Notes: generated by a model from the sequence alone, not told the origin. Counted from the stretch's first letter, positions 8,801 through 19,360 are shown. The stretch is DNA of 64,000 bases from Marinobacter sp. JH2 (GCF_004353225.1 NZ_CP037934.1:930001-994000), one strand, 5' to 3'. Numbers and translations: made by a program.

Positions 8801-10075
8801 TTGGCTAAAATTCAGGCAATCCGGGGGATGAATGACATTCTTCCGGACCAGACACCTGTCTGGCAGTATGTTGAATCAACGGTTCGCAAAGTGCTTTCAC
8901 AATACGGCTATCAGGAAATTCGTATGCCGATTGTGGAGCAAACCGATCTTTTTAAGCGTTCCATCGGCGAAGTCACCGACATTGTCGAAAAAGAAATGTA
9001 CACCTTCGAAGATCGCAACGGTGACAGTCTGACATTGCGCCCTGAAGGCACGGCAGGTTGTGTCCGCGCAGCTGAAGAGCATGGTTTGCTGTTCAACCAG
9101 ACCCGTCGCTTGTGGTACACCGGCCCCATGTTTCGTCATGAGCGGCCCCAGAAAGGGCGTTACCGGCAGTTTCATCAGATCGGTGTAGAGTGCTTCGGTA
9201 TGGCAGGCCCGGATATCGACGCTGAACTTCTGATGCTGACCGCTCGCCTGTGGGATGCGTTTGGGTTGTCGGCCCACGCTCAGTTGGAAATTAACTCCAT
9301 TGGTACCAGCGAAGCCCGGAAAGTCTACCGGGAGGCTCTGGTCAGTTATCTTGAGCAGTATCGTGATCAACTGGATGAAGACAGCAAGCGCCGTCTAACC
9401 ACCAATCCGCTTCGGATTTTGGATAGCAAAGATCCAAACACGCGCAAACTGCTTGAGAATGCCCCAAGTCTGAGCGACTACCTTGACGAAGAGTCCGTGG
9501 CGCACTTTGATCAGCTTAAATCTTTGCTGGATGCGGCAGGTATCGCCTACACCGTCAATCCGGCACTGGTTCGTGGTCTCGATTACTACGGCAAGACAGT
9601 CTTTGAGTGGGTTACCGAAAGCCTGGGCGCGCAAGGAACGATCTGTGCCGGCGGCCGTTACGATGGGCTGGTTCAACAGCTCGGCGGCAAACCAACCGTG
9701 GCCGTTGGTTTTGCGATGGGTTTGGAGCGTCTGATTTTGCTTTTGGAAACTCTGAATCTGGTTCCGGACGAGGTCAATAATCAAGCCGATGTTTATGTAA
9801 CGGCCATGGGGGAGCAAAGTATTGCTTGTGCCATGGCCATTGCAAATACGCTGAGAAATGAGTTGCCCGGTAAAGTGGTGATTTCTCATTGCGGCGGCGG
9901 CAGTTTCAAAAGTCAGATGAAGAAAGCTGATCGTAGCGGCGCCCGCTATGCAGTTATTCTTGGCGAAAACGAAGTAACTAATGGCACCGCGGGCTTAAAG
10001 CCCCTGAGGGATGACGAGCCTCAGCAGGAAGTCTCGCAGTCAGAATTGGCGAATATTCTGGCGCCTTTGGTATAA
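8801..10075 (+). CDS. hisS: Histidyl-tRNA synthetase (TTG start)
   Basis: A class II aminoacyl-tRNA synthetase of 424 residues that charges tRNA-His. I choose the TTG at 8801 because it gives the conserved N-terminus [15 protein letters not shown]; the first ATG (8828) would remove it. Motif 1 is near [16 protein letters not shown], motif 2 is [16 protein letters not shown] (about 112-127), the histidine motif is [15 protein letters not shown] (about 258-272) and motif 3 is [11 protein letters not shown] (about 301-311). The anticodon-binding domain is C-terminal (about 330-420). It is followed by yfgM and bamB, as in Pseudomonas and E. coli. Confidence 0.97.
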   Translation: MAKIQAIRGMNDILPDQTPVWQYVESTVRKVLSQYGYQEIRMPIVEQTDLFKRSIGEVTDIVEKEMYTFEDRNGDSLTLRPEGTAGCVRAAEEHGLLFNQTRRLWYTGPMFRHERPQKGRYRQFHQIGVECFGMAGPDIDAELLMLTARLWDAFGLSAHAQLEINSIGTSEARKVYREALVSYLEQYRDQLDEDSKRRLTTNPLRILDSKDPNTRKLLENAPSLSDYLDEESVAHFDQLKSLLDAAGIAYTVNPALVRGLDYYGKTVFEWVTESLGAQGTICAGGRYDGLVQQLGGKPTVAVGFAMGLERLILLLETLNLVPDEVNNQADVYVTAMGEQSIACAMAIANTLRNELPGKVVISHCGGGSFKSQMKKADRSGARYAVILGENEVTNGTAGLKPLRDDEPQQEVSQSELANILAPLV

Positions 10076-10124
10076 AAGAAACGACCGATTAACGGGCAAC
10101 AACTAATAATCAACAGGAGTTTTC

Positions 10125-10778
10125 ATGGCTGAGTTACGCACCGAGGAAGAACAGGTCCAGGCAATGAAGGACTGGTGGAAAAAGAACGGTAGCTCATTGC
10201 TCATCGGTATCGGCGCAGCCTTAGCAATCGTGTTCGGGTGGCAGGCTTGGCAAAATCACCAGGCCCAAGAACGTGCAGAAGCCGCAAATCAGTTTACAAC
10301 GCTACTGACAGCCTTCTCCACGGGTGACGAAGATAGCAAGAATACCGTTGAATTTGTGGCTGATTCTTTGCGTGAAGAGCACGGGAGTAGTGCGTACGCT
10401 ATCTATGGAAACCTTGTATTAGCTCGTCAGCAAATGATGGTAGAGAACGACCCTGAAGCCGCTGTTGCATCGCTGGAGTGGGCCTTGGAAAAGGCTGGAG
10501 ATTATAAAGCGTTGTCGCTGGTTATTCGTAACCGCTTAGCTCAGGCCCAGTTCGCCGCCGGTGAGCATGACGCAGCATTAGCGACACTGAACGGTGCAAG
10601 CGATTCTGAAACTTTTGCAGCAGTTTTCTCCGAATTGAGGGGCGATATCTTGCTTGCGAAAGGTGACACTAAAGCTGCTCGCGAAGCGTATCTGGCGGCC
10701 CGTGAGCAAGGCCAGGCACGTGGTGGGGACCTGTTGGAGCTAAAATTGTCTGACCTTGGTGTCGGGGAGGGCGCTTGA
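10125..10778 (+). CDS. yfgM: YfgM-family tetratricopeptide inner-membrane protein
   Basis: A 217-residue bitopic protein. A short acidic/basic cytoplasmic N-terminus (ELRTEEEQVQAMKDWWKKNG) leads into one membrane helix (about 24-42). The periplasmic part consists of TPR-like helices (about 45-210), for example LVLARQQMMVENDPEAAVASLEWAL. E. coli YfgM binds the SecYEG-PpiD complex and helps hand over exported proteins. The same role is inferred here, supported by its fixed place between hisS and bamB. Its stop overlaps the bamB start by one base (TGATG), implying translational coupling. CAGGAG lies just before its ATG. Confidence 0.9.
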   Translation: MAELRTEEEQVQAMKDWWKKNGSSLLIGIGAALAIVFGWQAWQNHQAQERAEAANQFTTLLTAFSTGDEDSKNTVEFVADSLREEHGSSAYAIYGNLVLARQQMMVENDPEAAVASLEWALEKAGDYKALSLVIRNRLAQAQFAAGEHDAALATLNGASDSETFAAVFSELRGDILLAKGDTKAAREAYLAAREQGQARGGDLLELKLSDLGVGEGA

Positions 10779-11947
10779 TGCCTTTTGGGCGTAACAAACC
10801 GTTCGCGTTGATTGCCGTAAGCGCGGCTCTGGCCGTCTTGCTGGCTGGGTGTAGCACAACGGATATGTTTGAACAGCCCGCTCCAGTGCCAGAGATTGAA
10901 ACCTCTGTCGAGTTTGAGCGTGTTTGGAGTATGTCTGTCGGTGACGGGCATGATGGAGAGTTTCTGCAGTTGGCCCCGCTATACGCCGGCGACGTTATTT
11001 ATGCAGCCTCTGCCGATGGCGAAGTGGTTAGCGTAGCCGCGGAAGACGGAAAAGTGGTCTGGGAGAAAGAGCTCGACGAACGTATTTTCGCAGGCCCTGG
11101 TGCCGACGGTCGTCAGCTCTATCTGGTAACGCGCGACGCTGAGTTGGTGGCACTGTCCAGTGAAGATGGCAGTGAAAACTGGCGAGTCGATTTACCGACG
11201 GAGGTGCTGGCATCACCGCAATCGAACGGATCTCTCGTGGTGGTGCAAACCACCGATGGTCGAGTCATCAGCTTCGATACCGACAAAGGGGAACAGATCT
11301 GGCAGTACGAAGCGCAAGTGCCTGTGCTCACCATGCGCACAGCTGCGGCACCACTGGTTGGTGCTGACATTGTAATCGCTTCTTTCGCCAATGGCCGGGT
11401 GATTGCTCTCACGGCTGAGAATGGTCAACCCGTGTGGCAATACCAAGTGGGCCAGGCTCAAGGGCGCACGGAGCTCGAGCGACTGGTAGATATTGGCGGT
11501 CAGCCCCTGGTCTTGGATTCCGCAATTATGGTGGTGGGTTATCAGGGCAAACTTGCTTTGATAGAGATTCGCTCAGGGCAGGAGATCTGGAGCCGTTCTG
11601 CGTCCAGTTACTACTCGCCAGCCATCGGCAACGGCAATATTTTCCTCGCAGCGGCCAACGGCAACGTTGTTGCGTTACGGGGCAACGACCGTCGTGAGTT
11701 GTGGGTCCAAAGTGATTTGGCCTGGCGCCAAGTGACGCGTCCAGCGGTAACCGGCGAGTACATGGTGGTTGGAGACTATGAAGGCTATCTGCATATTTTG
11801 GAGATGAGCGATGGTCGCTTGGTCGGCCAAACGGAATATGACAGTGACGGTATCCGCGTACCTGTCGAGGTTCTGAGTAATGGTAACCTGTTGGTTTATG
11901 GTAACGGTGGAAAAATGTCGGTTCTCAAGCTTGAGCAGAACGACTGA
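10778..11947 (+). CDS. bamB: Outer-membrane assembly lipoprotein BamB
   Basis: A lipoprotein of 389 residues in the BAM complex, which inserts beta-barrel proteins into the outer membrane. The signal peptide ends LLAGC (lipidated C25). The rest is an eight-bladed PQQ-type propeller with repeats such as VVSVAAEDGKVVWEKEL, LVALSSEDGSENWRVDL and RVIALTAENGQPVWQY. The ATG at 10778 shares its A with the yfgM stop. A TTG one codon upstream is possible but less likely. GGGGAGG lies 6-12 bases upstream. The gene ends with a clear terminator before der. Confidence 0.94.
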   Translation: MPFGRNKPFALIAVSAALAVLLAGCSTTDMFEQPAPVPEIETSVEFERVWSMSVGDGHDGEFLQLAPLYAGDVIYAASADGEVVSVAAEDGKVVWEKELDERIFAGPGADGRQLYLVTRDAELVALSSEDGSENWRVDLPTEVLASPQSNGSLVVVQTTDGRVISFDTDKGEQIWQYEAQVPVLTMRTAAAPLVGADIVIASFANGRVIALTAENGQPVWQYQVGQAQGRTELERLVDIGGQPLVLDSAIMVVGYQGKLALIEIRSGQEIWSRSASSYYSPAIGNGNIFLAAANGNVVALRGNDRRELWVQSDLAWRQVTRPAVTGEYMVVGDYEGYLHILEMSDGRLVGQTEYDSDGIRVPVEVLSNGNLLVYGNGGKMSVLKLEQND

Positions 11948-11962
11948 AACCCCGCTGAAATT

Positions 11963-11990
11963 ACCCGGCTCAGGCCGGGTTTTTGTTTCT
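11963..11990 (+). terminator. Rho-independent terminator after bamB
   Basis: ACCCGGC (11963-11969) and GCCGGGT (11974-11980) form a perfect 7-bp stem with a TCAG loop, followed by TTTTGTTTCTTT. It ends the hisS-yfgM-bamB transcript, 22 bases before der. Confidence 0.9.
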
Positions 11991-12007
11991 TTGTATAGCA
12001 GATAATT

Positions 12008-13429
12008 ATGACCCCAGTAATTGCCCTTGTAGGACGCCCGAACGTTGGCAAGTCCACGTTGTTTAACCAAATGACCCGTTCACGAGACGCGTTGGTCGCG
12101 GATTTTCCAGGATTAACCCGCGATCGCAAGTACGGCGAAGGTTTCTACGAGGATCGAAAGTTTATTGTTATCGATACGGGTGGGCTGACAGGCCAAGAGG
12201 CCGGTTTGGACTCTGAGATGGCTCAGCAGTCGTTACAGGCCGTAGATGAAGCAGACATCGTACTGTTTCTCGTCGATGGCCGTGCGGGTTTGACCGCCGG
12301 CGACGAAGTCATTGCCGACCACCTCCGCCGATCGGACAAGCAAGCCCATCTGGTGGTGAATAAAACCGATGGTCAGGATCCCGACGTGGCAGCGGCTGAC
12401 TTTTACAAGTTGGGTTTTCAATCGGTGTTCATGATTGCAGCCGCTCACAACAGAGGCGTCCGGTCATTACTTGAATACCTGCTTCCGGAACCTGAAGAGT
12501 CTGCGGAGCAAGACCGAGCAGATCGATACCCCGGCATTCGTATTGGTGTGGTGGGGCGTCCAAACGTGGGTAAATCCACGTTGGTTAACCGCATGCTCGG
12601 CGAAGAACGAGTGGTGGTTTATGACATGCCTGGAACAACCCGAGACAGTATATACATCCCTTACGAACGGCACGGTCACGAATACACCCTGATTGATACC
12701 GCGGGTGTACGCCGCCGTAAGAATGTAAAGGAAGTGGTCGAGAAATTTTCTATCATCAAAACCTTGCAGGCGATCGATGATGCCCACGTTGTGATTCTGG
12801 TCATCGATGCGCGGGAAGGGCTGGTTGATCAGGATTTGCATCTGATAGGTTTTGTGCTCGATGCAGGTCGTTCGTTGGTTATAGCGATCAACAAGTGGGA
12901 TGGCATGAATTCGGAAGATCGCGCCAAGGTCAAAGAGCAGGTCGCACGTCGATTGGATTTCCTCGACTATGCTGACAAGTACTATATTTCAGCGTTGCAC
13001 GGTACTGGCGTCGGCACCATGTATGAGTCGGTTCAAGCCAGCTATGAATCATCGATGGCAAAGTGGCCAACGAATCGACTGACCGCCATACTCGAAGACG
13101 CGATCGCTCAGCACCAGCCTCCTATGGTGCATGGCCGTCGAATTAAGCTTCGATACGCGCACCAGGGCGGTTCTAATCCCCCGATTATCGTGGTGCATGG
13201 TAATCAGGTTGGATCTTTGCCTGGTGCTTACAAGCGCTATCTTGAAAATACCTTCCGTAAGGTTCTTAAAGTGGTTGGTTCGCCAATTCGTTTCGAGTTC
13301 CGTGGCGGCGAAAACCCCTTTGCCAATAAGGTGGACCGCCTCACCCCTAGACAGAAGGTCAAGAAAGATAACGATATTAAGAAAGGACGTGTCGTGAAGA
13401 GAGTCCGGCAGAAAAGCACAAAACGCTGA
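12008..13429 (+). CDS. der: Ribosome-biogenesis GTPase Der (EngA)
   Basis: A tandem-GTPase protein of 473 residues that acts in maturation of the 50S subunit. The first G domain begins at once ([14 protein letters not shown], about 8-21; DTGG near 57-60; NKTDG near 118-122). The second begins [15 protein letters not shown] near 184-198, with DTAGV and NKWDG. A KH-like domain (about 360-445) and a basic tail ([16 protein letters not shown]) end the protein. It is in its usual place after bamB. It converges with pta, whose stop is only 22 bases away. Confidence 0.97.
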   Translation: MTPVIALVGRPNVGKSTLFNQMTRSRDALVADFPGLTRDRKYGEGFYEDRKFIVIDTGGLTGQEAGLDSEMAQQSLQAVDEADIVLFLVDGRAGLTAGDEVIADHLRRSDKQAHLVVNKTDGQDPDVAAADFYKLGFQSVFMIAAAHNRGVRSLLEYLLPEPEESAEQDRADRYPGIRIGVVGRPNVGKSTLVNRMLGEERVVVYDMPGTTRDSIYIPYERHGHEYTLIDTAGVRRRKNVKEVVEKFSIIKTLQAIDDAHVVILVIDAREGLVDQDLHLIGFVLDAGRSLVIAINKWDGMNSEDRAKVKEQVARRLDFLDYADKYYISALHGTGVGTMYESVQASYESSMAKWPTNRLTAILEDAIAQHQPPMVHGRRIKLRYAHQGGSNPPIIVVHGNQVGSLPGAYKRYLENTFRKVLKVVGSPIRFEFRGGENPFANKVDRLTPRQKVKKDNDIKKGRVVKRVRQKSTKR

Positions 13430-13450
13430 TCTGCCGGGTTGCCTGCCTGA

Positions 13451-15616
13451 TCAGAGAGCGGCGTTGGCCGCTCCTGCATCTTCTACCTGTTTAGCTTGGA
13501 CACTCGTCAGGGCGATGGTGAAAACAATATCTTCTACCAGTGCGCCTCGTGACAAGTCGTTGACTGGCTTCCGTAGGCCCTGCAGCATTGGGCCAACACT
13601 GACCACATTGGCGCTGCGCTGCACTGCTTTATAGGTTGTGTTGCCAGTGTTGAGGTCAGGGAATACGAAGACCGTTGCCTTGCCCGCCACCTTGCTGTCA
13701 GGGGCCTTCGATTTGCCCACGCTCTCGATAACCGCCGCGTCGTACTGCAACGGTCCGTCGATCAGCAGGTCTGGCCGGCGTTCACGGGCTATTCGCGTTG
13801 CCTCTCGCACTTTTTCTACATCTTGTCCGGTTCCGGATTCTCCAGTGCTGTAGCTGATCATGGCGACGACTGGCTCAATACCGAAAGCTTCTGCAGATTC
13901 GGCACTTTGTATCGCGATGTCTGCCAGTTCCTCAGCGTTTGGATCAGGGTTAATTGCGCAGTCACCGTATACCAGCACTTGTTGCGGCAGCAACATGAAA
14001 AAGACAGATGAAACCACTTTGGCGTTGTCGTGGGTCTTGATCAATTGCAGGGCAGGGCGGACGGTGTTCGCAGTGGTGTGAATTGCACCGGAAACAAGGC
14101 CATCCGCTTCGTCCATGGCAACCATCATTGTTCCCAGCACAACGTTGTCTTCCAACAGTGCTTCCGCTTGGTCAGCCGTGAGTCCTTTGTGTTTGCGCAG
14201 TTCAACCATTGGCGCGATATAGTGCTCACGAACGGACTGTGGATCGATGATCTCCATGTCGCCCGGAATTTGAATGCCGAGTGAATCGGCAACGGACTGA
14301 ACTTCCTGAGGCTCGGCGATTAATGCGCAACGGGCAAGTCGGCGCTCGTGACAGATAATGGCCGCTTGGACAGTTCTTGGCTCGCTGCCTTCGGGAAGAA
14401 CAATCCGTTTGTCGGCTGCGCGGGAGCGTTCAGACAATTGGTAGCGAAAGGCCGGCGGCGAGAGGCGACGTTGCCTTGTTACTTTCAGGTGCTCCTCAAG
14501 CCAGGCGGTGTCGATACTTTTAGCGACCGCCTCCATTGTTTGCTCAACACGCTCGGTATCATCAATTGGAACTGACGGAGAAAGGCTTGCGAGTCTGTTG
14601 GCTGAGTCGTAGGTGTTGTTCTTCGAGCCCAGAATAGGGAGCCCGGTGTCAAGTGCGCGCCGGCAAAGCTCGATGATGTTTTCATCAGGCATCAAGCCAC
14701 CGGTCAGAACCAAACCCGCAAGAGGCACGCCGTTCAGGGCTGCAACGGCGGTAGTCACAATTATGTCATCGCGGTCGCCGGGCGTGACCAAAAGGGTGCC
14801 GGGTTTCAGGATGTCTGTCATGTTACGGATAGTGCGAGCGCAAACGGACACCTTTTGAACCCGGCGCTGGTGCATTTGGCCTTCGTACAGCACCTTTATG
14901 CCCAACTCTCGTGCCACGTCTGAAACGCGCGGCGCAAGGAGCTGTGGATCCCAGGGGATCTGCCCCAGTAAATGGAAACGCCCGGTTGAGAACACCTTGC
15001 AGGAGTCTTGGAAATTGATCTGGGGTGTTTGGTCTTTTGATTGTAGCGATAGATCCGGGCGGGATTGCCGTGGCTCACCCACTTTATTGAGTATAACAGC
15101 AATCACTTCCGGGTCAGATGGGGCAGCGAACAGCCGTGCCGAGAAATCAAGTTCCTCATCCAGCTCTTTCGCTGAGCAGTCTTTGGGGGCACTGACCAAA
15201 ATAACTTCGGAACCCAGATTTCGCGCCACTTCAACATTCAACCGCGCGATGTAGGTTTCGCCACTGTCCGGCACTAGGCCTTCGATGATAACCACATCGA
15301 CCTCGTTGGCGACTTTCTGGTATTCGCCGACGACGTTCTCGAGCAGTAGGTCAGCTTTCCCACGATTAATTAGCTGTTGCGCTTCTTTGAGTGGAATCGG
15401 GTCTGGTACTTGCTGATCTCCGTGCGCACGTACAAACGCGACAGAGGAGTCCTTGCCACCATTATGTATAGCCTCTCCCTCGTGAACAGACTGAGTGAAG
15501 GGTTTGTAGAAACCAACGCTGACGCCTTCTTGTTCTAATGCTCTCAGCAGCCCAAGGCATACCGAGGTTAAACCTGAATTCATCGAGGTTGGCGCTATAA
15601 AAAGACTTTTTGCCAT
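13451..15616 (-). CDS. pta: Phosphate acetyltransferase (long form)
   Basis: Interconverts acetyl-CoA and acetyl phosphate; paired with ackA for acetate overflow or re-assimilation. At 721 residues it is the long, three-part form: an N-terminal BioD-like P-loop domain (about 1-200; FIAPTSMNSGLTSVCLG, VVIIEGLVPDSGE), a DRTGG-type middle domain (about 225-340; GDRDDI, LVLTGGLMPDENI) and the catalytic PTA domain (about 400-715; RIVLPEGSEPRTVQAA, DGLVSGAIHTTANTVRP, YSTGESGTG). The N-terminal part is regulatory in E. coli. It lies 28 bases after ackA on the same strand. Confidence 0.96.
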   Translation of the reverse strand: MAKSLFIAPTSMNSGLTSVCLGLLRALEQEGVSVGFYKPFTQSVHEGEAIHNGGKDSSVAFVRAHGDQQVPDPIPLKEAQQLINRGKADLLLENVVGEYQKVANEVDVVIIEGLVPDSGETYIARLNVEVARNLGSEVILVSAPKDCSAKELDEELDFSARLFAAPSDPEVIAVILNKVGEPRQSRPDLSLQSKDQTPQINFQDSCKVFSTGRFHLLGQIPWDPQLLAPRVSDVARELGIKVLYEGQMHQRRVQKVSVCARTIRNMTDILKPGTLLVTPGDRDDIIVTTAVAALNGVPLAGLVLTGGLMPDENIIELCRRALDTGLPILGSKNNTYDSANRLASLSPSVPIDDTERVEQTMEAVAKSIDTAWLEEHLKVTRQRRLSPPAFRYQLSERSRAADKRIVLPEGSEPRTVQAAIICHERRLARCALIAEPQEVQSVADSLGIQIPGDMEIIDPQSVREHYIAPMVELRKHKGLTADQAEALLEDNVVLGTMMVAMDEADGLVSGAIHTTANTVRPALQLIKTHDNAKVVSSVFFMLLPQQVLVYGDCAINPDPNAEELADIAIQSAESAEAFGIEPVVAMISYSTGESGTGQDVEKVREATRIARERRPDLLIDGPLQYDAAVIESVGKSKAPDSKVAGKATVFVFPDLNTGNTTYKAVQRSANVVSVGPMLQGLRKPVNDLSRGALVEDIVFTIALTSVQAKQVEDAGAANAAL

Positions 15617-15644
15617 AACGTATCCAAATTAAAGTCGTGAGTTG

Positions 15645-16829
15645 TCAAAGACTGGCCAGTCGGCTCGCTCCCTGGGCGATCACCAATTCCTCATTGGTAG
15701 GAATTGTGAGAACCGGGAAGCGGGAATCGGCATGGCTCACGCGGTTTCCGCTTTGCTTTCCGTGCTGCTGGTTAAGTTCGGGATCAATCGTCAAACCAAG
15801 CAAGCCCAGATGTTTAATCGTTTCGCGCCTTACCTCGGCACTGTTCTCGCCGATCCCACCCGTAAAGACCACGGCATCCAAATGCGTAAGTGAGGCGGTC
15901 ATGGCACCGATATAGCGCGCTAATCTGAAACAGAATACATCGATCGCTAAACGCGAGGGTTTATCGCCTTGTTCGGCAAGCTCACACAAGGTGCGCATGT
16001 CGTTAGTGTGGCCAGACAGTCCCAATAGCCCGCTTTCATTGTTTAGCATCGCGTGGACGTCGCTGGCACATACACCTTGGCCAGACAGATAGTCGAATAA
16101 TCCGGGGTCAACGTCGCCACTGCGAGTGCCCATTACAAGCCCTTCCAGCGGAGTAAGCCCCATGCTGGTGTCTACACTTTTGCCGTCTTGTATGGCTGTG
16201 ATGCTGCAACCATTACCCAGGTGGGCTGAAATAATGGATGTTTTCTCTACGGCTTTGCCAAACAGCCGGGCTGCTTCTTGGACCATAAAGTAGTGGCTGG
16301 TACCGTGGAATCCATAGCGCCTTACGCCCCAATTTTCGTAGCAGCGTTTGGGTAAGGCGTATCGGTATGCCTTTTCAGGCAATGTTTGGTGAAACGCAGT
16401 GTCAAATACGGCTACCTGCGGCACCGACGGGAACAGAGCCTGCATGGCGGCAATGCCAACAAGATTCACCGGGTTGTGGAGAGGGGCAAGGTCCGAAACC
16501 TTTTCGATGGCTGCGATGGTATCCGTGTCAATCAGCGCTGCTTCGCGAAAGGTTTCACCTCCATGAACCACTCGATGGCCGATAGCAAGCGGCGGGCCTT
16601 GGAGGCGCTTTTGTTGGGTAAAGGTTTCAATGAGAACCTGCAGTGCCTGTTGGTGATTGGCACCCTCGGGAAGCTCTATCGGCTCAGAGTTGCCATCTAT
16701 GTGGGCAATGGCATCTTTTCTGTTTAGTTTTTCGGCCAGCGCCGATGCTTTCTTTCGATGATGTTTGTCGAAAAGTGCCAGCTTTACAGAGGAGCTGCCG
16801 CTGTTTACAACCAGTATGGTTTCTTCCAT
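15645..16829 (-). CDS. ackA: Acetate kinase
   Basis: Makes ATP and acetate from acetyl phosphate, or the reverse. The start is the ATG at 16829 (MEETILVVNSGSSSVKLALFD); a longer frame exists but runs into the upstream gene, and NSGSSS is the conserved beginning. At 394 residues it is close to the 400 of E. coli. Conserved blocks: VHGGETF (about 85-91), VAVFDTAFHQTLP (about 139-151), FHGTSHYF (about 175-182) and FTGGIGENSAEVR (about 320-332). It begins 13 bases after the stop of the GGDEF-EAL gene and is followed by pta, so the three may form one transcript. Confidence 0.95.
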   Translation of the reverse strand: MEETILVVNSGSSSVKLALFDKHHRKKASALAEKLNRKDAIAHIDGNSEPIELPEGANHQQALQVLIETFTQQKRLQGPPLAIGHRVVHGGETFREAALIDTDTIAAIEKVSDLAPLHNPVNLVGIAAMQALFPSVPQVAVFDTAFHQTLPEKAYRYALPKRCYENWGVRRYGFHGTSHYFMVQEAARLFGKAVEKTSIISAHLGNGCSITAIQDGKSVDTSMGLTPLEGLVMGTRSGDVDPGLFDYLSGQGVCASDVHAMLNNESGLLGLSGHTNDMRTLCELAEQGDKPSRLAIDVFCFRLARYIGAMTASLTHLDAVVFTGGIGENSAEVRRETIKHLGLLGLTIDPELNQQHGKQSGNRVSHADSRFPVLTIPTNEELVIAQGASRLASL

Positions 16830-16842
16830 GGGTAATGCCGTT

Positions 16843-19311
16843 TTAGTACTTGGGTATGGCTCGGTGATTGCTTTCGAGCCAATGGATAAATTCCTGCTCT
16901 GGCAGGGGGCGGCTATAAAAGTAGCCTTGGGAATAATCACAGTGCTCCGACTTCAGGAAATGCGTTTGCGATTCCTCTTCGACGCCTTCAGCGATGACGG
17001 TTAAGCCTAAGCTGTGAGCCATGTTAATGATGGCCCGGACCAGTGCTGAGTCATCCGTATCCGTAAGAACGTCTTGAATAAAAGATTTGTCAATTTTAAG
17101 CGTATCAAAGGGATACGACTTGAGATAGCTCAAGGCCGAGTAACCCGTACCGAAATCGTCAACTGAAAGACGAATGCCGGCCGTATCCAATTGCCTGAGA
17201 ATGTCGGCGGTTTCGATGGTGTTGTCCAAAATCAGTCGTTCGGTAATTTCCAGTTCGAGTAACTTTGGTTTGAGGCCGCTGTCAGCCAGTGCCTGAAGCA
17301 CAACGTCGGTGAATCCCGGGTCTCTGAACTGCCTTGGTGAAACGTTAACAGCAATCCCTAAATCGTAACCGGTTAGGGCGTGCCAGCACTGGGCAACTTT
17401 ACAGGCCTCTCGGATGACCCATTCACCGATAGGGATGATTAGGCCAGTCTCTTCGGCGAGGGGAATAAAGCGGTCTGGCATGACGGTGCCAAGCGAAGGA
17501 TTGTTCCATCGCAGCAGCGCTTCGGCAGCCACTAACTTGCCAGACGAGGTTTCAACGATTGGTTGAAACACCAGTTGGAACTCATTGAGTTCCAAGGCCT
17601 TTCGCATGTGAGACTCCATGTGAAGGCGTTCGTGGGAAACCTCGGTCATTTCAGGCGTAAACAGAGCATAGGAGCTTTTGCCCTGATGTTTGGCTTCATA
17701 CATGGCGGCATCGGCGTGTTGGAGTAGCGACCCGCTGGTGTCGGCGTCGTTCGGGAAAACCGCTATACCAATACTGGTTGTCACAAAGACTTCCTGTCCA
17801 TGTAGAAGGAAGGGGGATGAAAATGTGAGCAAAATACGCTGAGCAACCTGGCAAGCATCGTTCACATCCGTCAGGCCCGGAAGAATGACCAGAAACTCAT
17901 CGCCCCCAAGCCTTGCCACCGTGCTTGTGCCGCGAAGGCAACTGGAAACCCTGCGGGCAGCTTCCACCAGCAAAGTATCACCCGCGTCATGGCCGAGTGT
18001 GTCATTGATGTGTTTGAAGTTGTCGAGGTCAAGAAACATAACGCCGACTTGTGTCGTGTCCCTGCGAGCTTGCGCTATGGCGAGCTTCAAGCGGTCGAGG
18101 GCGAGCATTCTGTTCGGCAGGCCGGTGAGGATGTCGTAGTTGGCTTGCCTGAGCAGTTGTTGCTCATAGCGTTTTCGAATGCTGATGTCTTCCCCGAGTA
18201 TCAGGTAGCCGGTGGTTGCATCATTCGCGCCTTTGATCGGTGTGATCACCAGTTGTTCCCAGTAGCGTTCGCCGTTCGATCGTGAACTATTTACCTCCCC
18301 TTGCCATACGCCAACACGCTGAACCTGAAGGCGCACTGATTGCCAAAGCTGCTCGGCTTCACGCTCCCCCATGCTGTGGCTGATCAGGCTGGAGGGGTGT
18401 TGGTTTTTGATCTGCTCGGGTCGGTGCCCGGTAAGTTGAAGGAACTTCTTGTTGGCGTACTCAATGTGCCACTGCTTATCGCAAATCAAAACAGACGAAG
18501 GGCTTTGGTCGATGGCTTCGGAGAATTTGAGAATCTCGGCTGCGTCGTGTTCGCGACGTGCTATATCTTCATTAAGCCGTTCGCGCATCTGATTGATCGC
18601 ATCCGTTACCATGCCAAGCTCATCCTTGAAATGATTTTTGGGCTCAGGGCGTTCCAGTCGCAAGGGGCGGCTGAGGTCGTCGAGTGACAGATCCCGGGTG
18701 TACTCGGCCATGGCCGTCAAATGCCGGGTAACCAAATGTCGGAAGATTGAAAGAATCACGATAGAAACGACAAAGATGGTCAGGAACTGGGTAATCAGGG
18801 TAACGCCAATCTTTGTCCTAAGATCTGTATACACACGGTCAAGACTCGCTGTGACGGTCAGATTCCCGAGCTTGATCAGCTCTCCTTCTTGGTGGTTGAG
18901 GGCGAAACTATGGTTAAGAGTATTGGGGCCGTTAGGAAGTGTGCCCATAACCAATTCTGAATCGGGTTCGATGCGAAGACGCAGGTGAGAGATATCAGGT
19001 AGGCTTAAAATGCCTTCCATCTGTGTTTGCAACAGCTTTTGATCCAGCGCCCACAAGCTTCGCGTGAGGCTTGATGCATAACTAGATTCAATGACTTCCA
19101 TTCTGTCTTCGATATTCGCCAGATCGTTCCGGTAGTCCGAATATATCTGAATGCCTGACGCCAGAAGTGTTAAAGCCGAGCTAAAGATGAGTATCCAGCT
19201 TAGAAGCCGGAATGAAAGGGGAGAAGTGCGTCGGAATCGTCTTAAACGACTGGAGATGTCGGGCATGTTGTTAGTTTGGTCACCGCATGGGGTTCCGAGC
19301 TGAGTCGCCAT
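16843..19311 (-). CDS. Membrane-bound GGDEF-EAL protein with HAMP and PAS domains
   Basis: An 822-residue c-di-GMP enzyme. Two membrane helices (about 33-57 and 168-190) flank a periplasmic sensor region of about 110 residues. HAMP (about 190-250), PAS (about 262-380), GGDEF (about 385-550) and EAL (about 565-815) follow. The cyclase motif is intact (RLGGDEF, 469-473), but the inhibitory I-site RxxD upstream reads RGTS, so product inhibition is probably missing. The phosphodiesterase motif is EALLRW (597-602), and DDFGTGYSALSYL is intact, so that domain may also be active. Net activity cannot be predicted. The ATG at 19311 has AAGGA very close in front; a second Met (16) is an alternative start. 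It is followed after 13 bases by ackA. Confidence 0.9.
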   Translation of the reverse strand: MATQLGTPCGDQTNNMPDISSRLRRFRRTSPLSFRLLSWILIFSSALTLLASGIQIYSDYRNDLANIEDRMEVIESSYASSLTRSLWALDQKLLQTQMEGILSLPDISHLRLRIEPDSELVMGTLPNGPNTLNHSFALNHQEGELIKLGNLTVTASLDRVYTDLRTKIGVTLITQFLTIFVVSIVILSIFRHLVTRHLTAMAEYTRDLSLDDLSRPLRLERPEPKNHFKDELGMVTDAINQMRERLNEDIARREHDAAEILKFSEAIDQSPSSVLICDKQWHIEYANKKFLQLTGHRPEQIKNQHPSSLISHSMGEREAEQLWQSVRLQVQRVGVWQGEVNSSRSNGERYWEQLVITPIKGANDATTGYLILGEDISIRKRYEQQLLRQANYDILTGLPNRMLALDRLKLAIAQARRDTTQVGVMFLDLDNFKHINDTLGHDAGDTLLVEAARRVSSCLRGTSTVARLGGDEFLVILPGLTDVNDACQVAQRILLTFSSPFLLHGQEVFVTTSIGIAVFPNDADTSGSLLQHADAAMYEAKHQGKSSYALFTPEMTEVSHERLHMESHMRKALELNEFQLVFQPIVETSSGKLVAAEALLRWNNPSLGTVMPDRFIPLAEETGLIIPIGEWVIREACKVAQCWHALTGYDLGIAVNVSPRQFRDPGFTDVVLQALADSGLKPKLLELEITERLILDNTIETADILRQLDTAGIRLSVDDFGTGYSALSYLKSYPFDTLKIDKSFIQDVLTDTDDSALVRAIINMAHSLGLTVIAEGVEEESQTHFLKSEHCDYSQGYFYSRPLPEQEFIHWLESNHRAIPKY

Positions 19312-19360
19312 ATCCTTGGCAATTCCTAAATTGAATGTGTAAACGAATCGTTAAAAACTG

